The notes beneath the pieces were generated by a model that saw only the letters and a program-made list of their open reading frames with translations, was not told the origin of the DNA and ran no database searches. From Actinomycetes bacterium (GTDB taxonomy: Bacteria > Actinomycetota > Actinomycetes > Nanopelagicales > Nanopelagicaceae): a stretch of DNA of 62,805 bases. A program made the position numbers and the translations under genes. The stretch is from positions 1 through 62,805 of the forward strand of contig JANYCW010000024.1 of assembly GCA_025360085.1 (NCBI GenBank), given 5' to 3'. Below are positions 7,714-16,561 of this stretch, in pieces (position 1 is the first letter of the stretch; each line of letters starts with the position of its first letter).

Positions 7714-9198
7714 ATGGTAGCTCGCGTTAAAGGACCAACCGATCATGTTGTCGTTGTCGGTGCTGGGCTTGGCGGATTAAGTGCAGCTCTTCGCCTTGCA
7801 GGTGCTGGTCGAAAAGTCACTGTCATTGAACGCGAATCCGTCCCAGGTGGAAGAAATGGATTACTCAACAAGGACGGTTACGCATTTGATACTGGCCCAT
7901 CTGTCTTAACGATGCCTTCACTTATTCAAGATGCACTTAACTGCGTGGGTGAAGATATGAAAGATTGGTTAGAACTCATGCCGGTATCTCCGCTTTACCG
8001 TGCCTTTTACGCCGATGGATCACAACTGGACGTTCATGCAGATACTAAAGAAATGGAGGCCGAAATTGCACTTAAAATTAGTGCAAAGGAAGCCCAAGGC
8101 TATCGAGAGTATGTTGAGTTTGTTACGAAGTTATATAAATATGAAATAAATGACTTCATTGATAGGAATATAGATTCACCTTTAAATTTACTGACTCCTA
8201 ACCTTGCTCGCCTCATTGCATTAGGTGGATTTCGCCGATTAGCGCCAAAAGTAAATCAGTTTATGAAGGATCCTCGTCTACAAAAGGTCTACTCATTTCA
8301 AGCCATGTATGCAGGAGTCAGTCCCCAGCAAGCCTTGGCAATCTATGCAGTAATCGCATACATGGACTCAGTTAATGGTGTCTTCTTCCCTAAAGGTGGG
8401 ATGCATGCCGTGCCGCGTGCTCTAGCAAAAGCTGCACAAAAGCATGGCGTAGATTTCAAATACAACACCACGGTTTCCAAAATTGAAGTAACCAATGGCC
8501 GCGCAAAAGCAGTTCTTACCGAAGACGGGCAGCGTATTGAGTGCGATGCCGTAATTTTGAATCCTGATTTACCGGTGGCTTGGCGAGATTTACTGGGTAA
8601 AACTCCACTTTCAGTGAAGCGACTCACATACTCACCGTCCTGCGTGACTTTGTTAGTTGGTTCATCAAAACAGTACGACTTTGCCGCTCATCACAACATT
8701 CACTTTGGAAAGTCATGGGAAGGTGTTTTTGATGAGTTAATTAAAAAGAAGAAACTGATGAGTGACCCAAGTATTTTAGTGACGATTCCCTCAAAGGATG
8801 ACCCAAGTCTTGCGCCCGTCGGGAAAACTTCATATTACATACTTTTTCCAACGCCTAATTTGGATGCCGAGATCGATTGGAAAAAAACGGCAGAGCCATA
8901 TCGTCATCACATGATTGAAACTTTGGAGCAACGTGGGTATGTCGGATTTGGCGATTCAATTGAAACACAGGTTATGACAACGCCACTTGACTGGCAAGCA
9001 CAAGGAATGGAGCGAGGTGCGCCATTTGCAAGTGCCCATACATTTTTCCAAACTGGCCCATTTAGACCTCGCAATATGGCCGCAGGTATCGAAAACATTG
9101 TCTTTGCCGGCTCTGGAACTCAACCAGGAGTTGGAATGCCTATGGTCTTAATTTCAGGGAGATTGGCCGCCGAGCGGATTGTTGGCCCGGTCAAATAA
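7714..9198 (+). CDS. crtI: Phytoene desaturase
   Basis: CrtI converts phytoene to lycopene (or neurosporene) by successive FAD-dependent desaturations at the membrane. The protein has an N-terminal FAD-binding motif (VVVGAGLGGLSAALRLA), then PGGRNG, FDTGPSVLTMP, the FFPKGGMHAVPRALA segment, and the C-terminal GSGTQPGVGMPMVL flavin signature. The length of 494 residues is normal. Its ATG directly follows the crtE stop, and the crtB start directly follows its own stop, giving a 0-bp-spaced three-gene operon. Its neighbours crtE and crtB make it the phytoene desaturase, with the CrtD-like protein at 3685 as the paralogue. Confidence 0.93.
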   Translation: MVARVKGPTDHVVVVGAGLGGLSAALRLAGAGRKVTVIERESVPGGRNGLLNKDGYAFDTGPSVLTMPSLIQDALNCVGEDMKDWLELMPVSPLYRAFYADGSQLDVHADTKEMEAEIALKISAKEAQGYREYVEFVTKLYKYEINDFIDRNIDSPLNLLTPNLARLIALGGFRRLAPKVNQFMKDPRLQKVYSFQAMYAGVSPQQALAIYAVIAYMDSVNGVFFPKGGMHAVPRALAKAAQKHGVDFKYNTTVSKIEVTNGRAKAVLTEDGQRIECDAVILNPDLPVAWRDLLGKTPLSVKRLTYSPSCVTLLVGSSKQYDFAAHHNIHFGKSWEGVFDELIKKKKLMSDPSILVTIPSKDDPSLAPVGKTSYYILFPTPNLDAEIDWKKTAEPYRHHMIETLEQRGYVGFGDSIETQVMTTPLDWQAQGMERGAPFASAHTFFQTGPFRPRNMAAGIENIVFAGSGTQPGVGMPMVLISGRLAAERIVGPVK

Positions 9199-10101
9199 GT
9201 GGATGAGCTAACGGGGGCCGGAATTTCCGATCCAGAGTTGAGAGCATCCTATGCCGAATGCAAGCGCCTTAACGCACTGCACGGTAAAACATATTTTCTT
9301 GCAACGCTACTACTACCCAAAGCCAAACGTCCTTTTGTGCATGCCTTATACGGTTTTGCTAGATACGCCGATGAAATTGTCGATGACCTCTCATCTCAAC
9401 TCAGTGTTGAAGAAAAAACTCAAACGTTGAGCGACTGGGGAAATGGTGTACTAGAAGATCTGCGGAAAAACTCGAGTCGCGATTTAGTTGGTCGGGCACT
9501 CATCGACACAGTTAATCGATTTGCAATTCCACATGCGTATTTCGAAGCATTTTTGCACTCGATGACAATGGACTTAACGGTTCAAGAGTATGAAACGTAT
9601 GAAGACTTAATGGAGTATGTCTATGGTTCGGCTGCCGTAATCGGACTCGAAATGGTACCTATTCTTGGGCCACTACACCCCGATGCCTTTATTGCAGCTG
9701 AAAAACTTGGAATTGCTTTTCAGTTAGCAAACTTCATTCGTGACGTTGGTGAAGATTTAGATCGTGGACGAGTGTATCTACCGATTAATGAGTTGGGCCA
9801 GTTTGGTGTCACACGAGAGATGCTCGAAGCACGAGTATTAACTCCACAAATAATTCAGGCTTTGAAATTTCAAATTGCCCGTGTTCGGCAACTTCAAGCC
9901 GAAGCTGCCCCTGGAATCAAGATGTTAGAGATAACGAGCCGCCCTTGTATTCAAGCGGCGAGTACGCTCTACTGCGGAATCGTCGATGAAGTAGAGAAAA
10001 TTGGGTATGACGTTTTTACTAAGCGGGCTAAAACATCGAGAGCACGAAGGGTCAGAGTTGCCGGCGTAGCTTTTCTGAAGCGTCAATTCGTAATCCGATA
10101 A
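9199..10101 (+). CDS. crtB: Phytoene synthase
   Basis: CrtB joins two GGPP molecules head-to-head to give 15-cis-phytoene. The two Mg-diphosphate-binding motifs of the squalene/phytoene synthase family are present: ADEIVDD (about residues 57-63) and NFIRDVGEDLDRGRVYLP (about 177-194). The length of 300 residues is typical. The start is a GTG that abuts the crtI stop, so expression depends on translational coupling. It is the last gene of the crtE-crtI-crtB operon. No lycopene cyclase follows. Confidence 0.94.
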   Translation: MDELTGAGISDPELRASYAECKRLNALHGKTYFLATLLLPKAKRPFVHALYGFARYADEIVDDLSSQLSVEEKTQTLSDWGNGVLEDLRKNSSRDLVGRALIDTVNRFAIPHAYFEAFLHSMTMDLTVQEYETYEDLMEYVYGSAAVIGLEMVPILGPLHPDAFIAAEKLGIAFQLANFIRDVGEDLDRGRVYLPINELGQFGVTREMLEARVLTPQIIQALKFQIARVRQLQAEAAPGIKMLEITSRPCIQAASTLYCGIVDEVEKIGYDVFTKRAKTSRARRVRVAGVAFLKRQFVIR

Positions 10102-10225
10102 TAATCGCATAGGCATGCCACCAGTACCTTCACTTTAAGCAAGAGTTCCAACCAGAAGGAGCCCAAAATTGTGAAGACAGTCATGGCCAAATAAGAGTGC
10201 TTTAACGGAAAGATAACGCTACTCT

Positions 10226-10310
10226 ACGAAGTACGGGAGCCGATAAAGGCTGAGAGGGTCTGAGATTCAGACCGACCGTTTGACCGATCCGATAATGCGG
10301 ATTTGGAAGG
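10226..10310 (+). promoter_or_regulatory. TPP (thiamine pyrophosphate) riboswitch
   Basis: The leader of pnuT has the conserved pieces of a THI-element in order: ACGGGAGCC, GGCTGAGA (10248-10255), a P3a hairpin GGTCTGA-GAT-TCAGACC (10257-10273), ACCGTTTGACC, and ATCCGATAATGCGGAT (about 10287-10302). The 3' end runs into GGAAGGGGAAG (10305-10315), which is also the ribosome binding site of the gene starting at 10321. Ligand binding could therefore sequester the Shine-Dalgarno sequence and repress translation. This identifies the downstream transporter as thiamine-linked. Confidence 0.9.
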
Positions 10311-10320
10311 GGAAGATCCG

Positions 10321-10896
10321 ATGTCAGAAATTTTTTTCACAGCCTGGGGTTATGGCGTTTCATACTTGGAGTTTATTTCAGTTGTTACTTCATTTGTTGG
10401 GGTTTGGCTTGGAACAACTGGTAAGCGAATTACGTGGCCATGGTGGGCATTGAGCAGCGCGCTCTATATGGCTTTCTTTTACGAAGTAAAACTCTATGCC
10501 AGCGCTGCGCTTCAAATTGTATTTATACTCGCGGCCATTTGGGGTTGGCGTGATTGGGCACCTTCCGGTGCGGTGCCAAGCGCCCTTACACGCCGACAGA
10601 TTTATTTGTTGAGTTTAGGCACTCTGGTTACAACGGCTGCGCTTACGCCAATACTCTCGAACATAGGAGCTGCAGCGACGTGGTCGGATGCCTTCTTGCT
10701 CATTGGAAGTTTAGTTGCCCAAGTTCTGATGGTTTATGAAAAATATGAATCTTGGGTCTTGTGGCTAATCGTTGATGCGGTAGGGACTATCGAATATGCA
10801 GTCCTTGGTTATTGGTTCACCGCACTCTTGTACTTTTCTTTCACTTTAATCGCCGTGCTTGGTTGGAAGCGATGGTATGTCTCTCTTAGCAATTGA
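10321..10896 (+). CDS. pnuT: PnuC-family thiamine transporter (PnuT)
   Basis: This 191-residue membrane protein of the PnuC fold has about seven hydrophobic helices, with the tryptophan-rich WPWW and WGWRDWA segments typical of the family. PnuC homologues facilitate diffusion of vitamin precursors and depend on intracellular phosphorylation for trapping. The TPP riboswitch directly upstream argues that the substrate is thiamine (PnuT) rather than nicotinamide riboside. I start it at ATG 10321, 5 nt after the GGAAGGGGAAG site. An upstream in-frame TTG at 10303 lies inside the riboswitch. Its last 20 bases overlap the next gene, a P-loop kinase. Confidence 0.88.
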   Translation: MSEIFFTAWGYGVSYLEFISVVTSFVGVWLGTTGKRITWPWWALSSALYMAFFYEVKLYASAALQIVFILAAIWGWRDWAPSGAVPSALTRRQIYLLSLGTLVTTAALTPILSNIGAAATWSDAFLLIGSLVAQVLMVYEKYESWVLWLIVDAVGTIEYAVLGYWFTALLYFSFTLIAVLGWKRWYVSLSN

Positions 10897-11368
10897 TGGT
10901 CCAGCCGGTGCTGGGAAAACAACTTTAGCGGCAAAGTTTTTCGAAGAGTTCTGCGATAGCAACACCGTCTGCGTCATACACATGGATGATCTTTACAATG
11001 GATGGGACAATGCCCTGAGCGAATCACTGACCCAAAAATTAAAAGTAATTACCGAAGCATTTCTCGCACACGAAGTTTTCCAAGTGGAAGTTTTCAATTG
11101 GGTCACTATGAAATTTGACACTATACAAAGATATGAACCAGTTGATATCCTGATTCTCGAAGGTGTTGGGGCTGCTCAAAAAATTGTTCGTGATGCTGGC
11201 GCAATCACGTATTGGTTAGATGTTGAGCCCTCAATTGGTTTAGATCGAGTTCTACAGCGCGACGGATTTGATATACAAGCCCGAATGCTCAAATGGCAAA
11301 TAGATCAAGAAAGACACTTTGCGAGTGATTTAACTCGCTTAAAGGCACATCACATAGTTACTTCGTAA
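10877..11368 (+). CDS. Small P-loop kinase of the uridine-kinase-like family
   Basis: The 163-residue protein starts with a Walker A motif GPAGAGKTT (about residues 8-16), followed by HMDDLYNGW, where the Asp residues resemble the substrate/Mg site of uridine/cytidine kinases, and ILEGVGA, a Walker B-like strand. The LERVL-type LDRVLQRDG segment could be a lid. It belongs to a widespread actinobacterial family annotated loosely as uridine kinase-like, whose substrate I do not know. It overlaps pnuT by 20 bp and shares its TPP-riboswitch-controlled transcript. That suggests a role in trapping imported thiamine by phosphorylation. The ATG at 10877 is preceded by GGAAG. A TTG at 10859 is a weaker alternative. 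Confidence 0.8.
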   Translation: MSLLAIDGPAGAGKTTLAAKFFEEFCDSNTVCVIHMDDLYNGWDNALSESLTQKLKVITEAFLAHEVFQVEVFNWVTMKFDTIQRYEPVDILILEGVGAAQKIVRDAGAITYWLDVEPSIGLDRVLQRDGFDIQARMLKWQIDQERHFASDLTRLKAHHIVTS

Positions 11369-11411
11369 CAACATTGGGCGCGCCCCATGTCGAATTTTAA
11401 GGTCTAATCCA

Positions 11412-11417
11412 TAAAAT
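11412..11417 (+). promoter_or_regulatory. -10 box of the PASTA kinase gene, leaderless type
   Basis: TAAAAT ends 7 nt before the ATG at 11425, and no Shine-Dalgarno sequence is present, as expected for a leaderless transcript. Confidence 0.5.
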
Positions 11418-11424
11418 TGGTCTC

Positions 11425-13323
11425 ATGTCGGATCTTTCAGGAGAATTAATTGATAAGCGCTATCAATTAATTCGCCTCGTTGCTAACGGGGGTATGGCCT
11501 CGATTTATGAGGCGTTAGATACACGCCTTGATCGCAAAGTCGCAGTAAAAATTATGCATCCGCATTTAGCCCAAGACGAAGCTTTCGTGAACCGCTTTAT
11601 TCGCGAAGCCAAGGCCGCAGCTGCCCTTTCACATCCAAATATCGTCGCCGTCCAGGACCAAGGATGGAATCAAGGTGGAGTTCCCGCAGTTTTCTTAGTA
11701 ATGGAGCTCATTGAAGGAAATACTCTGCGCGAATATCTCAATGAACGCCCTCGATTTGAAGTAAAGGATGCTATTAATTATCTGACTCCGATTCTAAGCG
11801 CACTTGCGGCGGCACATTCATTAGGAATAGTTCACCGCGATATAAAACCTGAAAATATCTTAATTTCAAAGGAGGGGCGCATCAAAATCGCTGATTTTGG
11901 TTTGGCGCGCGGGGATCTAATTGGTTCGACCATGACTGCCGAATCAAGTGTGATTTTGGGATCGGTTTCATATCTCTCACCCGAACAGGTTCAACGTGGC
12001 GTGGCCGATGAGCGAAGTGATGTCTACGCTGTTGGTGTAGTTGCCTTTGAGATGCTAACTGGAAGTAAACCGTTTATTGGTGAGTCACCTATTCAGATTG
12101 CATACATGCATGTAAATCAAGATATTCCTGCGCTTCGATCTAAGCGCAAAGAAATTCCTCAAAGTTTGGATTCCTTGATAAGTAAGGCTACAAATCGCAA
12201 CCCTGATCTTCGTCCGAGAAATGCCACAGAGTTCCTTAATGAACTCGAGTCGATTCATGTTGCCTTAGATCCTAGGAGAAGTCAGATGAAGTTAGATCTT
12301 GACCTACCGGTTGAACCTATTCGTGAAAAACTTCGGGCTAAAGTTGAAAAGTCGGAAAATTTAGAGGAAGAAACGCAAGTGATCCAAACTTCACCAAGGC
12401 AGGTTCGAAGAGGTGAGGAGAAGAAACAAAGAACGAGCAGGCGTGTTAGACGCAACCGCAAAGTGTCCCTTTTCTTGGCAATTGCCATAGGGGTTGGAGG
12501 TTGGTACACGTTGGTTGGACCTGGCTCGCGGATAGTTATTCCTTCAATGGTTGGTGGTTCATACAAAGAGGCCGTATCTGCCCTGACTCCGCTTGGGTTA
12601 AATAACATTGTGGTAGAGAAAAAATTCGATGAAAATATTGCTTCGGGAGTAATCATTGGCTCTCGTCCAACAGGAGGAGGTAAGGTAGATATTGGCGGAA
12701 GTGTCACACTAATAATTTCAAAAGGCGCTGAGCGTTACACGATTGGGTCACTCGTGGGACTTACCCCTCAAGCCGCGATAGCGGTAATAGAAAAATATCC
12801 ATTGAAAGTTGGAACTACAAGCGAAGTCTTTAGCAACAAGATACCTAAGGGATTCGTCGTTACCTCCAATCCCAAAAATGGGGCAAAAGTCGAACGTGAA
12901 TCAATTATCAATTTAGTTGTAAGTAAAGGTGTTGAAACGATTCCATTAGCATCTTATCTTGGCAAGAGTGGTGAACAAGCCTTGAATGAGTTAACGGATG
13001 CCGGCTTTAATGTGGAGAGTAGTTTTGCATTTAATGAGAATGTCGTGGCTGGAGCAGTGGTAAGCCAGACTCCAGCTGGAAATATTGTCGCTCCTAAGAA
13101 TTCTACGGTGGTGCTCGTAGTTTCTAAGGGCTCTGAATATGTATTTATTCCAAATCTCTTTTCAATTCAAGAGAGCGTGGCTATTAGTACCCTTGAGAAT
13201 TTGGAGCTTAAAGTTATCGTAAAGAAATTAGGCGTTAAGGCGGTAAAGAGAGTTACGAACATTTCGCCTACAGTCGCAAGCAAAGTTAAACGTGGCAGTA
13301 CGGTCACAATTACCGTAGGGTAG
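11425..13323 (+). CDS. pknL: PASTA-domain Ser/Thr protein kinase (PknL/PknB type)
   Basis: This membrane receptor kinase of 632 residues has a cytoplasmic Hanks-type kinase domain (about 13-275). The domain shows a glycine loop at NGGMAS, the ATP lysine K42, the catalytic loop HRDIKPEN with D139, and the Mg-binding DFG with D157. A basic juxtamembrane stretch (325-346) precedes one transmembrane helix (about 347-364). Four extracellular PASTA repeats follow to the C-terminus (about 370-632). PASTA kinases sense peptidoglycan fragments or lipid II and regulate cell wall growth and division. Its position between an idsA/metF pair and class II DAHP synthase matches mycobacterial pknL, although the M. 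tuberculosis PknL lacks PASTA repeats. Confidence 0.9.
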   Translation: MSDLSGELIDKRYQLIRLVANGGMASIYEALDTRLDRKVAVKIMHPHLAQDEAFVNRFIREAKAAAALSHPNIVAVQDQGWNQGGVPAVFLVMELIEGNTLREYLNERPRFEVKDAINYLTPILSALAAAHSLGIVHRDIKPENILISKEGRIKIADFGLARGDLIGSTMTAESSVILGSVSYLSPEQVQRGVADERSDVYAVGVVAFEMLTGSKPFIGESPIQIAYMHVNQDIPALRSKRKEIPQSLDSLISKATNRNPDLRPRNATEFLNELESIHVALDPRRSQMKLDLDLPVEPIREKLRAKVEKSENLEEETQVIQTSPRQVRRGEEKKQRTSRRVRRNRKVSLFLAIAIGVGGWYTLVGPGSRIVIPSMVGGSYKEAVSALTPLGLNNIVVEKKFDENIASGVIIGSRPTGGGKVDIGGSVTLIISKGAERYTIGSLVGLTPQAAIAVIEKYPLKVGTTSEVFSNKIPKGFVVTSNPKNGAKVERESIINLVVSKGVETIPLASYLGKSGEQALNELTDAGFNVESSFAFNENVVAGAVVSQTPAGNIVAPKNSTVVLVVSKGSEYVFIPNLFSIQESVAISTLENLELKVIVKKLGVKAVKRVTNISPTVASKVKRGSTVTITVG

Positions 13324-13327
13324 GCCG

Positions 13328-14188
13328 ATGCCTACGAAGAAGCCTAGGATTGGTGCTCATACTCCGACTACTGGCGGGATGGCTAAGCGCTCCATTGAAT
13401 ATGCAAAAACTACTGGCGCTGAAGTAATTCAAGTCTTTGCATCAAGTCCGCGCATGTGGGCGATGCCTGCCGCAAAGCCGGATTTAGATGAAGCTTTTCG
13501 CACCAAGGCCGCTGACCTCGATATCCAAACATATGTGCATGCTCCATTTCTAATTAATTTGGGCTCCCCCACTGAGGCTACGTACTTAAATTCATTGGCA
13601 TCTACTGCTTATTCTCTTGCCCGCGGCGCCGATATTGGCGCTTTAGGAGTCGTGATTCATACAGGCTCTGCCGTTGATGTTAACCATGTTGAAGCAGCTT
13701 GGAAACAAATTCATGAGGGCATGATGCCAATTTTAAATGCTTTAGATGATGATTCACCTTTTCTACTTTTAGAGCCGACCGCCGGTCAAGGTCAATCACT
13801 CGTTAAAAAGTTAGGCGATCTTGAAAATTATTTAAAGGCCCTTGAATACCATCCTAAAGTAGGCATCTGTTTGGATACGTGTCACGTTTTTGCCGCTGGT
13901 CATGACATCTCAGTAAAAGGTGGGATGACTAAGACAATTGATTTGCTCATCGAGATAGCTGGTATCGAGCGGTTCAAATTAATTCATGCCAATGATTCAA
14001 TGGATGTTTGTGGCGCCTTAAAAGATCGTCACCAAAATTTAGGGGATGGCCATATAGGCATTAGCCCCTTTGCCGAACTTCTTGCCCACCCAGCGGTGGC
14101 TAATTCACCTTTAATTTTAGAGACTCCCGGAATGGAGGAAAAGCACACGCTTGAAATTGCACTCCTCAAGAATCTTCGTGATGCATAA
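13328..14188 (+). CDS. nfo: Endonuclease IV (AP endonuclease)
   Basis: This TIM-barrel AP endonuclease is active in base-excision repair. The metal ligands of the family are all recognisable: His in TYVHAPFLIN, His in VIHTGS, Glu in LLEPTAG, Asp and His in CLDTCHVFAAG, His in LIHANDS, Asp and His in LGDGHIG, and Glu in LILETPG. The length of 286 residues is normal. It begins 4 bp after the kinase stop, and its stop overlaps the next ATG by one base (TAATG), so it is part of an operon with the kinase and the EamA transporter. Confidence 0.93.
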   Translation: MPTKKPRIGAHTPTTGGMAKRSIEYAKTTGAEVIQVFASSPRMWAMPAAKPDLDEAFRTKAADLDIQTYVHAPFLINLGSPTEATYLNSLASTAYSLARGADIGALGVVIHTGSAVDVNHVEAAWKQIHEGMMPILNALDDDSPFLLLEPTAGQGQSLVKKLGDLENYLKALEYHPKVGICLDTCHVFAAGHDISVKGGMTKTIDLLIEIAGIERFKLIHANDSMDVCGALKDRHQNLGDGHIGISPFAELLAHPAVANSPLILETPGMEEKHTLEIALLKNLRDA

Positions 14189-15054
14189 TGAGGAGCGTTC
14201 AGCATCAATCGAAACTACAACTGGCACCGTGGGCTTTATTGATCGTTGCAATGTCGTGGGGTCTGGCTTTTGTGGTGATGAAAGATGCAATCGAGCGTCA
14301 AAGTGTCACCAACTTTCTCTTTACGCGCTTTAGCGTTGCGGTCTTAATAATGTTTCTGATTCGTCCAAGGGTCTTTCATGAAATGAACCGTGAGTTAGTT
14401 CTTCGTGGTGGCACAGCTGGATTATTCTTAGGAATTGGATACATCTTCCAAACTTTCGGCTTAGCACGCGCTGGCGCTGCTATCACTGGATTTGTCACTG
14501 GACTTTACGTCGCCTTAACTCCATTACTGGCATTAATTATTTTGCGCCAACGAGTAAGTCGATTTACCTGGAGCTGTGTAGCAATCGCCACTATTGGGCT
14601 TGGTTTTCTCTCTATCCATGGATGGTCAATAGGCCAAGGCGAACTTCTCATTTTTATTAGCGCAGTCTTCTTCGCACTTCATATTATCGCGCTCAGCCAG
14701 TGGAGTTCAGGCCGAGATGCCTATGCGATGACCGTTGTCCAATTGACAATGTGCGCAACTTTATCTGGATTTGCTTCGATTCCATCAGGATATTCACCTC
14801 CACCTGATCTTGGAGTCTGGAGTAGCGTTGCCTTCACAGCCATCTTTGCCACGGCCGCCGCATTTATCATTCAAACGTGGTCACAAGCGCATATGAGCTC
14901 AACCAAAGTAGCGGTGATTCTGACAATGGAGGTAGTTTTCGCCGCTCTCTTTGCAATTCTTTTTGGAGGCGAGAGCCTTACTGTACAAAGCACACTTGGC
15001 GGAGCGTTAGTCATAACGGCAATGTATTTAATTGTCATAAAAGAAGAGAGATAG
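14188..15054 (+). CDS. EamA/DMT-superfamily permease
   Basis: This is a ten-helix membrane protein of 288 residues with two EamA repeats. The first starts at [14 protein letters not shown] and the second after the central [16 protein letters not shown] segment. The superfamily exports or imports small metabolites and amino acids, and the substrate is not predictable. Its ATG shares one base with the nfo stop. The downstream threonine aldolase starts 10 bp after its stop but has its own -10 box overlapping that stop codon. A second, unrelated-looking EamA transporter is at 22915. Confidence 0.82.
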   Translation: MRSVQHQSKLQLAPWALLIVAMSWGLAFVVMKDAIERQSVTNFLFTRFSVAVLIMFLIRPRVFHEMNRELVLRGGTAGLFLGIGYIFQTFGLARAGAAITGFVTGLYVALTPLLALIILRQRVSRFTWSCVAIATIGLGFLSIHGWSIGQGELLIFISAVFFALHIIALSQWSSGRDAYAMTVVQLTMCATLSGFASIPSGYSPPPDLGVWSSVAFTAIFATAAAFIIQTWSQAHMSSTKVAVILTMEVVFAALFAILFGGESLTVQSTLGGALVITAMYLIVIKEER

Positions 15055-15057
15055 GCT
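15052..15057 (+). promoter_or_regulatory. Threonine aldolase -10 box, leaderless type
   Basis: TAGGCT overlaps the stop codon of the EamA gene and ends 7 nt before the ATG at 15065. No Shine-Dalgarno sequence precedes the start. Confidence 0.42.
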
Positions 15058-15064
15058 TGCCACC

Positions 15065-16099
15065 ATGGCAATTGATCTTCGTTCAGATACCGTAACGCGA
15101 CCATCTTCAGGCATGCGCGATGCAATTGCACAGGCACCCGTTGGCGATGATGTATATGGCGATGACCCAACCGTAAACTCACTCGAAGAGCGCGTTGCAG
15201 AGATGTTTGGCAAAGAAGCAGGCCTCTTTACGCCAACAGGTTCACTTGCAAATCAATTAGCTATTCGTATGCTCGTTGCACAAGGTGAAGAGTTAATTGC
15301 AGAAACGAATTCGCATATTGTCCGCGCCGAACTTGGAGCAGCCGCAGTTTTTAGCGGAATTACAACTCGTACGTGGTTGGCCCATCGCGGTCTACTGAAA
15401 GCAAGTGATGCCCTAGACATTGCTCGGCCAGATTCTGGACCGTACTTAGTTTCAACGACCGCGATTGCCATTGAAAATACACACAACTTTGGTGGAGGAA
15501 CGATTCAGTCGATGAGTGAGTTCCAAGCTCTTCGATTCGGCGCTGATTCAATGGGCTTAACACTTCATTTAGATGGTGCTCGGATATGGAATGCCCACGT
15601 TGCAAGTGGAGTTTCATTTCTTGAATATGGAAAATATTTTGACACAATCAGTGTCTGTTTATCAAAGGGACTTGGTGCCCCTATAGGTTCACTCATGCTT
15701 TCAACAAAAGAGCGTGTAGCCAAAGCCCGTGTTTGGCGAAAACGATACGGCAGTGGGATGCGCCAAGTAGGGGTGTTAGCTGCTGCTGGACACTTTGCCC
15801 TCGACCATAATATTGAAAGGTTAGTCGATGATCATCGCCGGGCGCGAAAGTTAGCTTTAGCACTGAACGCAATTGATGCAACGCTTATCGATCCAAGCAC
15901 GGTCGAAACTAATATTGTTGGTTTAGATCTTGGCATCATGCCATTTACTGCCACAGAATTTGCAAAGCATTGTCGAGATGCTGGACTTCTCATTAGTGCG
16001 TTAGGCCCAAAGTACGTTCGTCTTGTAACCCACTTGGATTTTGATGATACACAATGCGAGCAAGCAATTGAAATATTAAAAAAAGCCTTCGTGACTTAA
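15065..16099 (+). CDS. ltaE: Low-specificity L-threonine aldolase
   Basis: This PLP enzyme of fold type I cleaves L-threonine or allo-threonine to glycine and acetaldehyde. Hallmarks are the N-terminal [10 protein letters not shown], the [12 protein letters not shown] segment, [11 protein letters not shown], and the PLP lysine K201 in [12 protein letters not shown]. The length of 344 residues is normal. The gene follows the EamA transporter but carries its own leaderless-type -10 box. Its 3' end overlaps the convergent ogt gene by 24 bp. Some homologues act on beta-hydroxyaspartate or phenylserine, so the physiological substrate is an inference. Confidence 0.9.
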   Translation: MAIDLRSDTVTRPSSGMRDAIAQAPVGDDVYGDDPTVNSLEERVAEMFGKEAGLFTPTGSLANQLAIRMLVAQGEELIAETNSHIVRAELGAAAVFSGITTRTWLAHRGLLKASDALDIARPDSGPYLVSTTAIAIENTHNFGGGTIQSMSEFQALRFGADSMGLTLHLDGARIWNAHVASGVSFLEYGKYFDTISVCLSKGLGAPIGSLMLSTKERVAKARVWRKRYGSGMRQVGVLAAAGHFALDHNIERLVDDHRRARKLALALNAIDATLIDPSTVETNIVGLDLGIMPFTATEFAKHCRDAGLLISALGPKYVRLVTHLDFDDTQCEQAIEILKKAFVT

Positions 16100-16549
16100 A
16101 AGCCACTCTTTTTTATCGACACCAGAGGCATAGTTTCCAAGAGCTCCACCAGTTTTAACAATACGGTGGCATGGCACCACCACCATGATCGCGTTATTTG
16201 CACATGCAGATCCTGCCGCGCGCACGGCTGCAGGTGATCCTGCGTTAGCGGCTAAGTCGGAGTAAGAAATTACTTTCCCAGCCTTAATTTTTCGCATGGC
16301 CTTCCACGCAGCTTGTGAAAATGTAGCACCACTTTGACGCACCTTAATGGCATTGATCGCGCTCAAGTCGCCATCAAAGTAGTCGCTGATTAAGTCGGAA
16401 ATAACCGGAATTGTCTTAACGACCTTCACATCTTTTCCCGCATTTAACGCTGCAATAGTCGAAAGATTTGAACCTATGAGAATCTGATCATCGGCTAATA
16501 TATTAAGTGTGCCAATTGGTGTCTTAATAGATGTTACGAAGAGGGTCAC
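16076..16549 (-). CDS. ogt: Methylated-DNA--protein-cysteine S-methyltransferase
   Basis: This suicide DNA repair protein moves the alkyl group from O6-alkylguanine to its own cysteine. The active-site motif is PCHRI with Cys127, preceded by the helix-turn-helix recognition region around GKVISYSDLAANAGSPAAVRA-type sequence. The length of 157 residues is typical of Ogt without an Ada domain. The start is a GTG with no Shine-Dalgarno sequence and a TAATTT box 6 nt upstream. It lies 9 bp after the DAHP synthase on the same strand. Confidence 0.92.
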   Translation of the reverse strand: MTLFVTSIKTPIGTLNILADDQILIGSNLSTIAALNAGKDVKVVKTIPVISDLISDYFDGDLSAINAIKVRQSGATFSQAAWKAMRKIKAGKVISYSDLAANAGSPAAVRAAGSACANNAIMVVVPCHRIVKTGGALGNYASGVDKKEWLLSHEGFF

Positions 16550-16555
16550 GTGACT

Positions 16556-16561
16556 AAATTA
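16556..16561 (-). promoter_or_regulatory. ogt -10 box, leaderless type
   Basis: TAATTT on the minus strand overlaps the aroG stop codon and ends 6 nt before the GTG start of ogt. It may give independent expression of this repair gene. Confidence 0.38.

Noticed and set aside
10102-10225. A promoter for the TPP riboswitch transcript (TTGTGA near 10169)
   Set aside because: No -10 hexamer of reasonable quality lies 16-18 bp downstream, so I do not call it.
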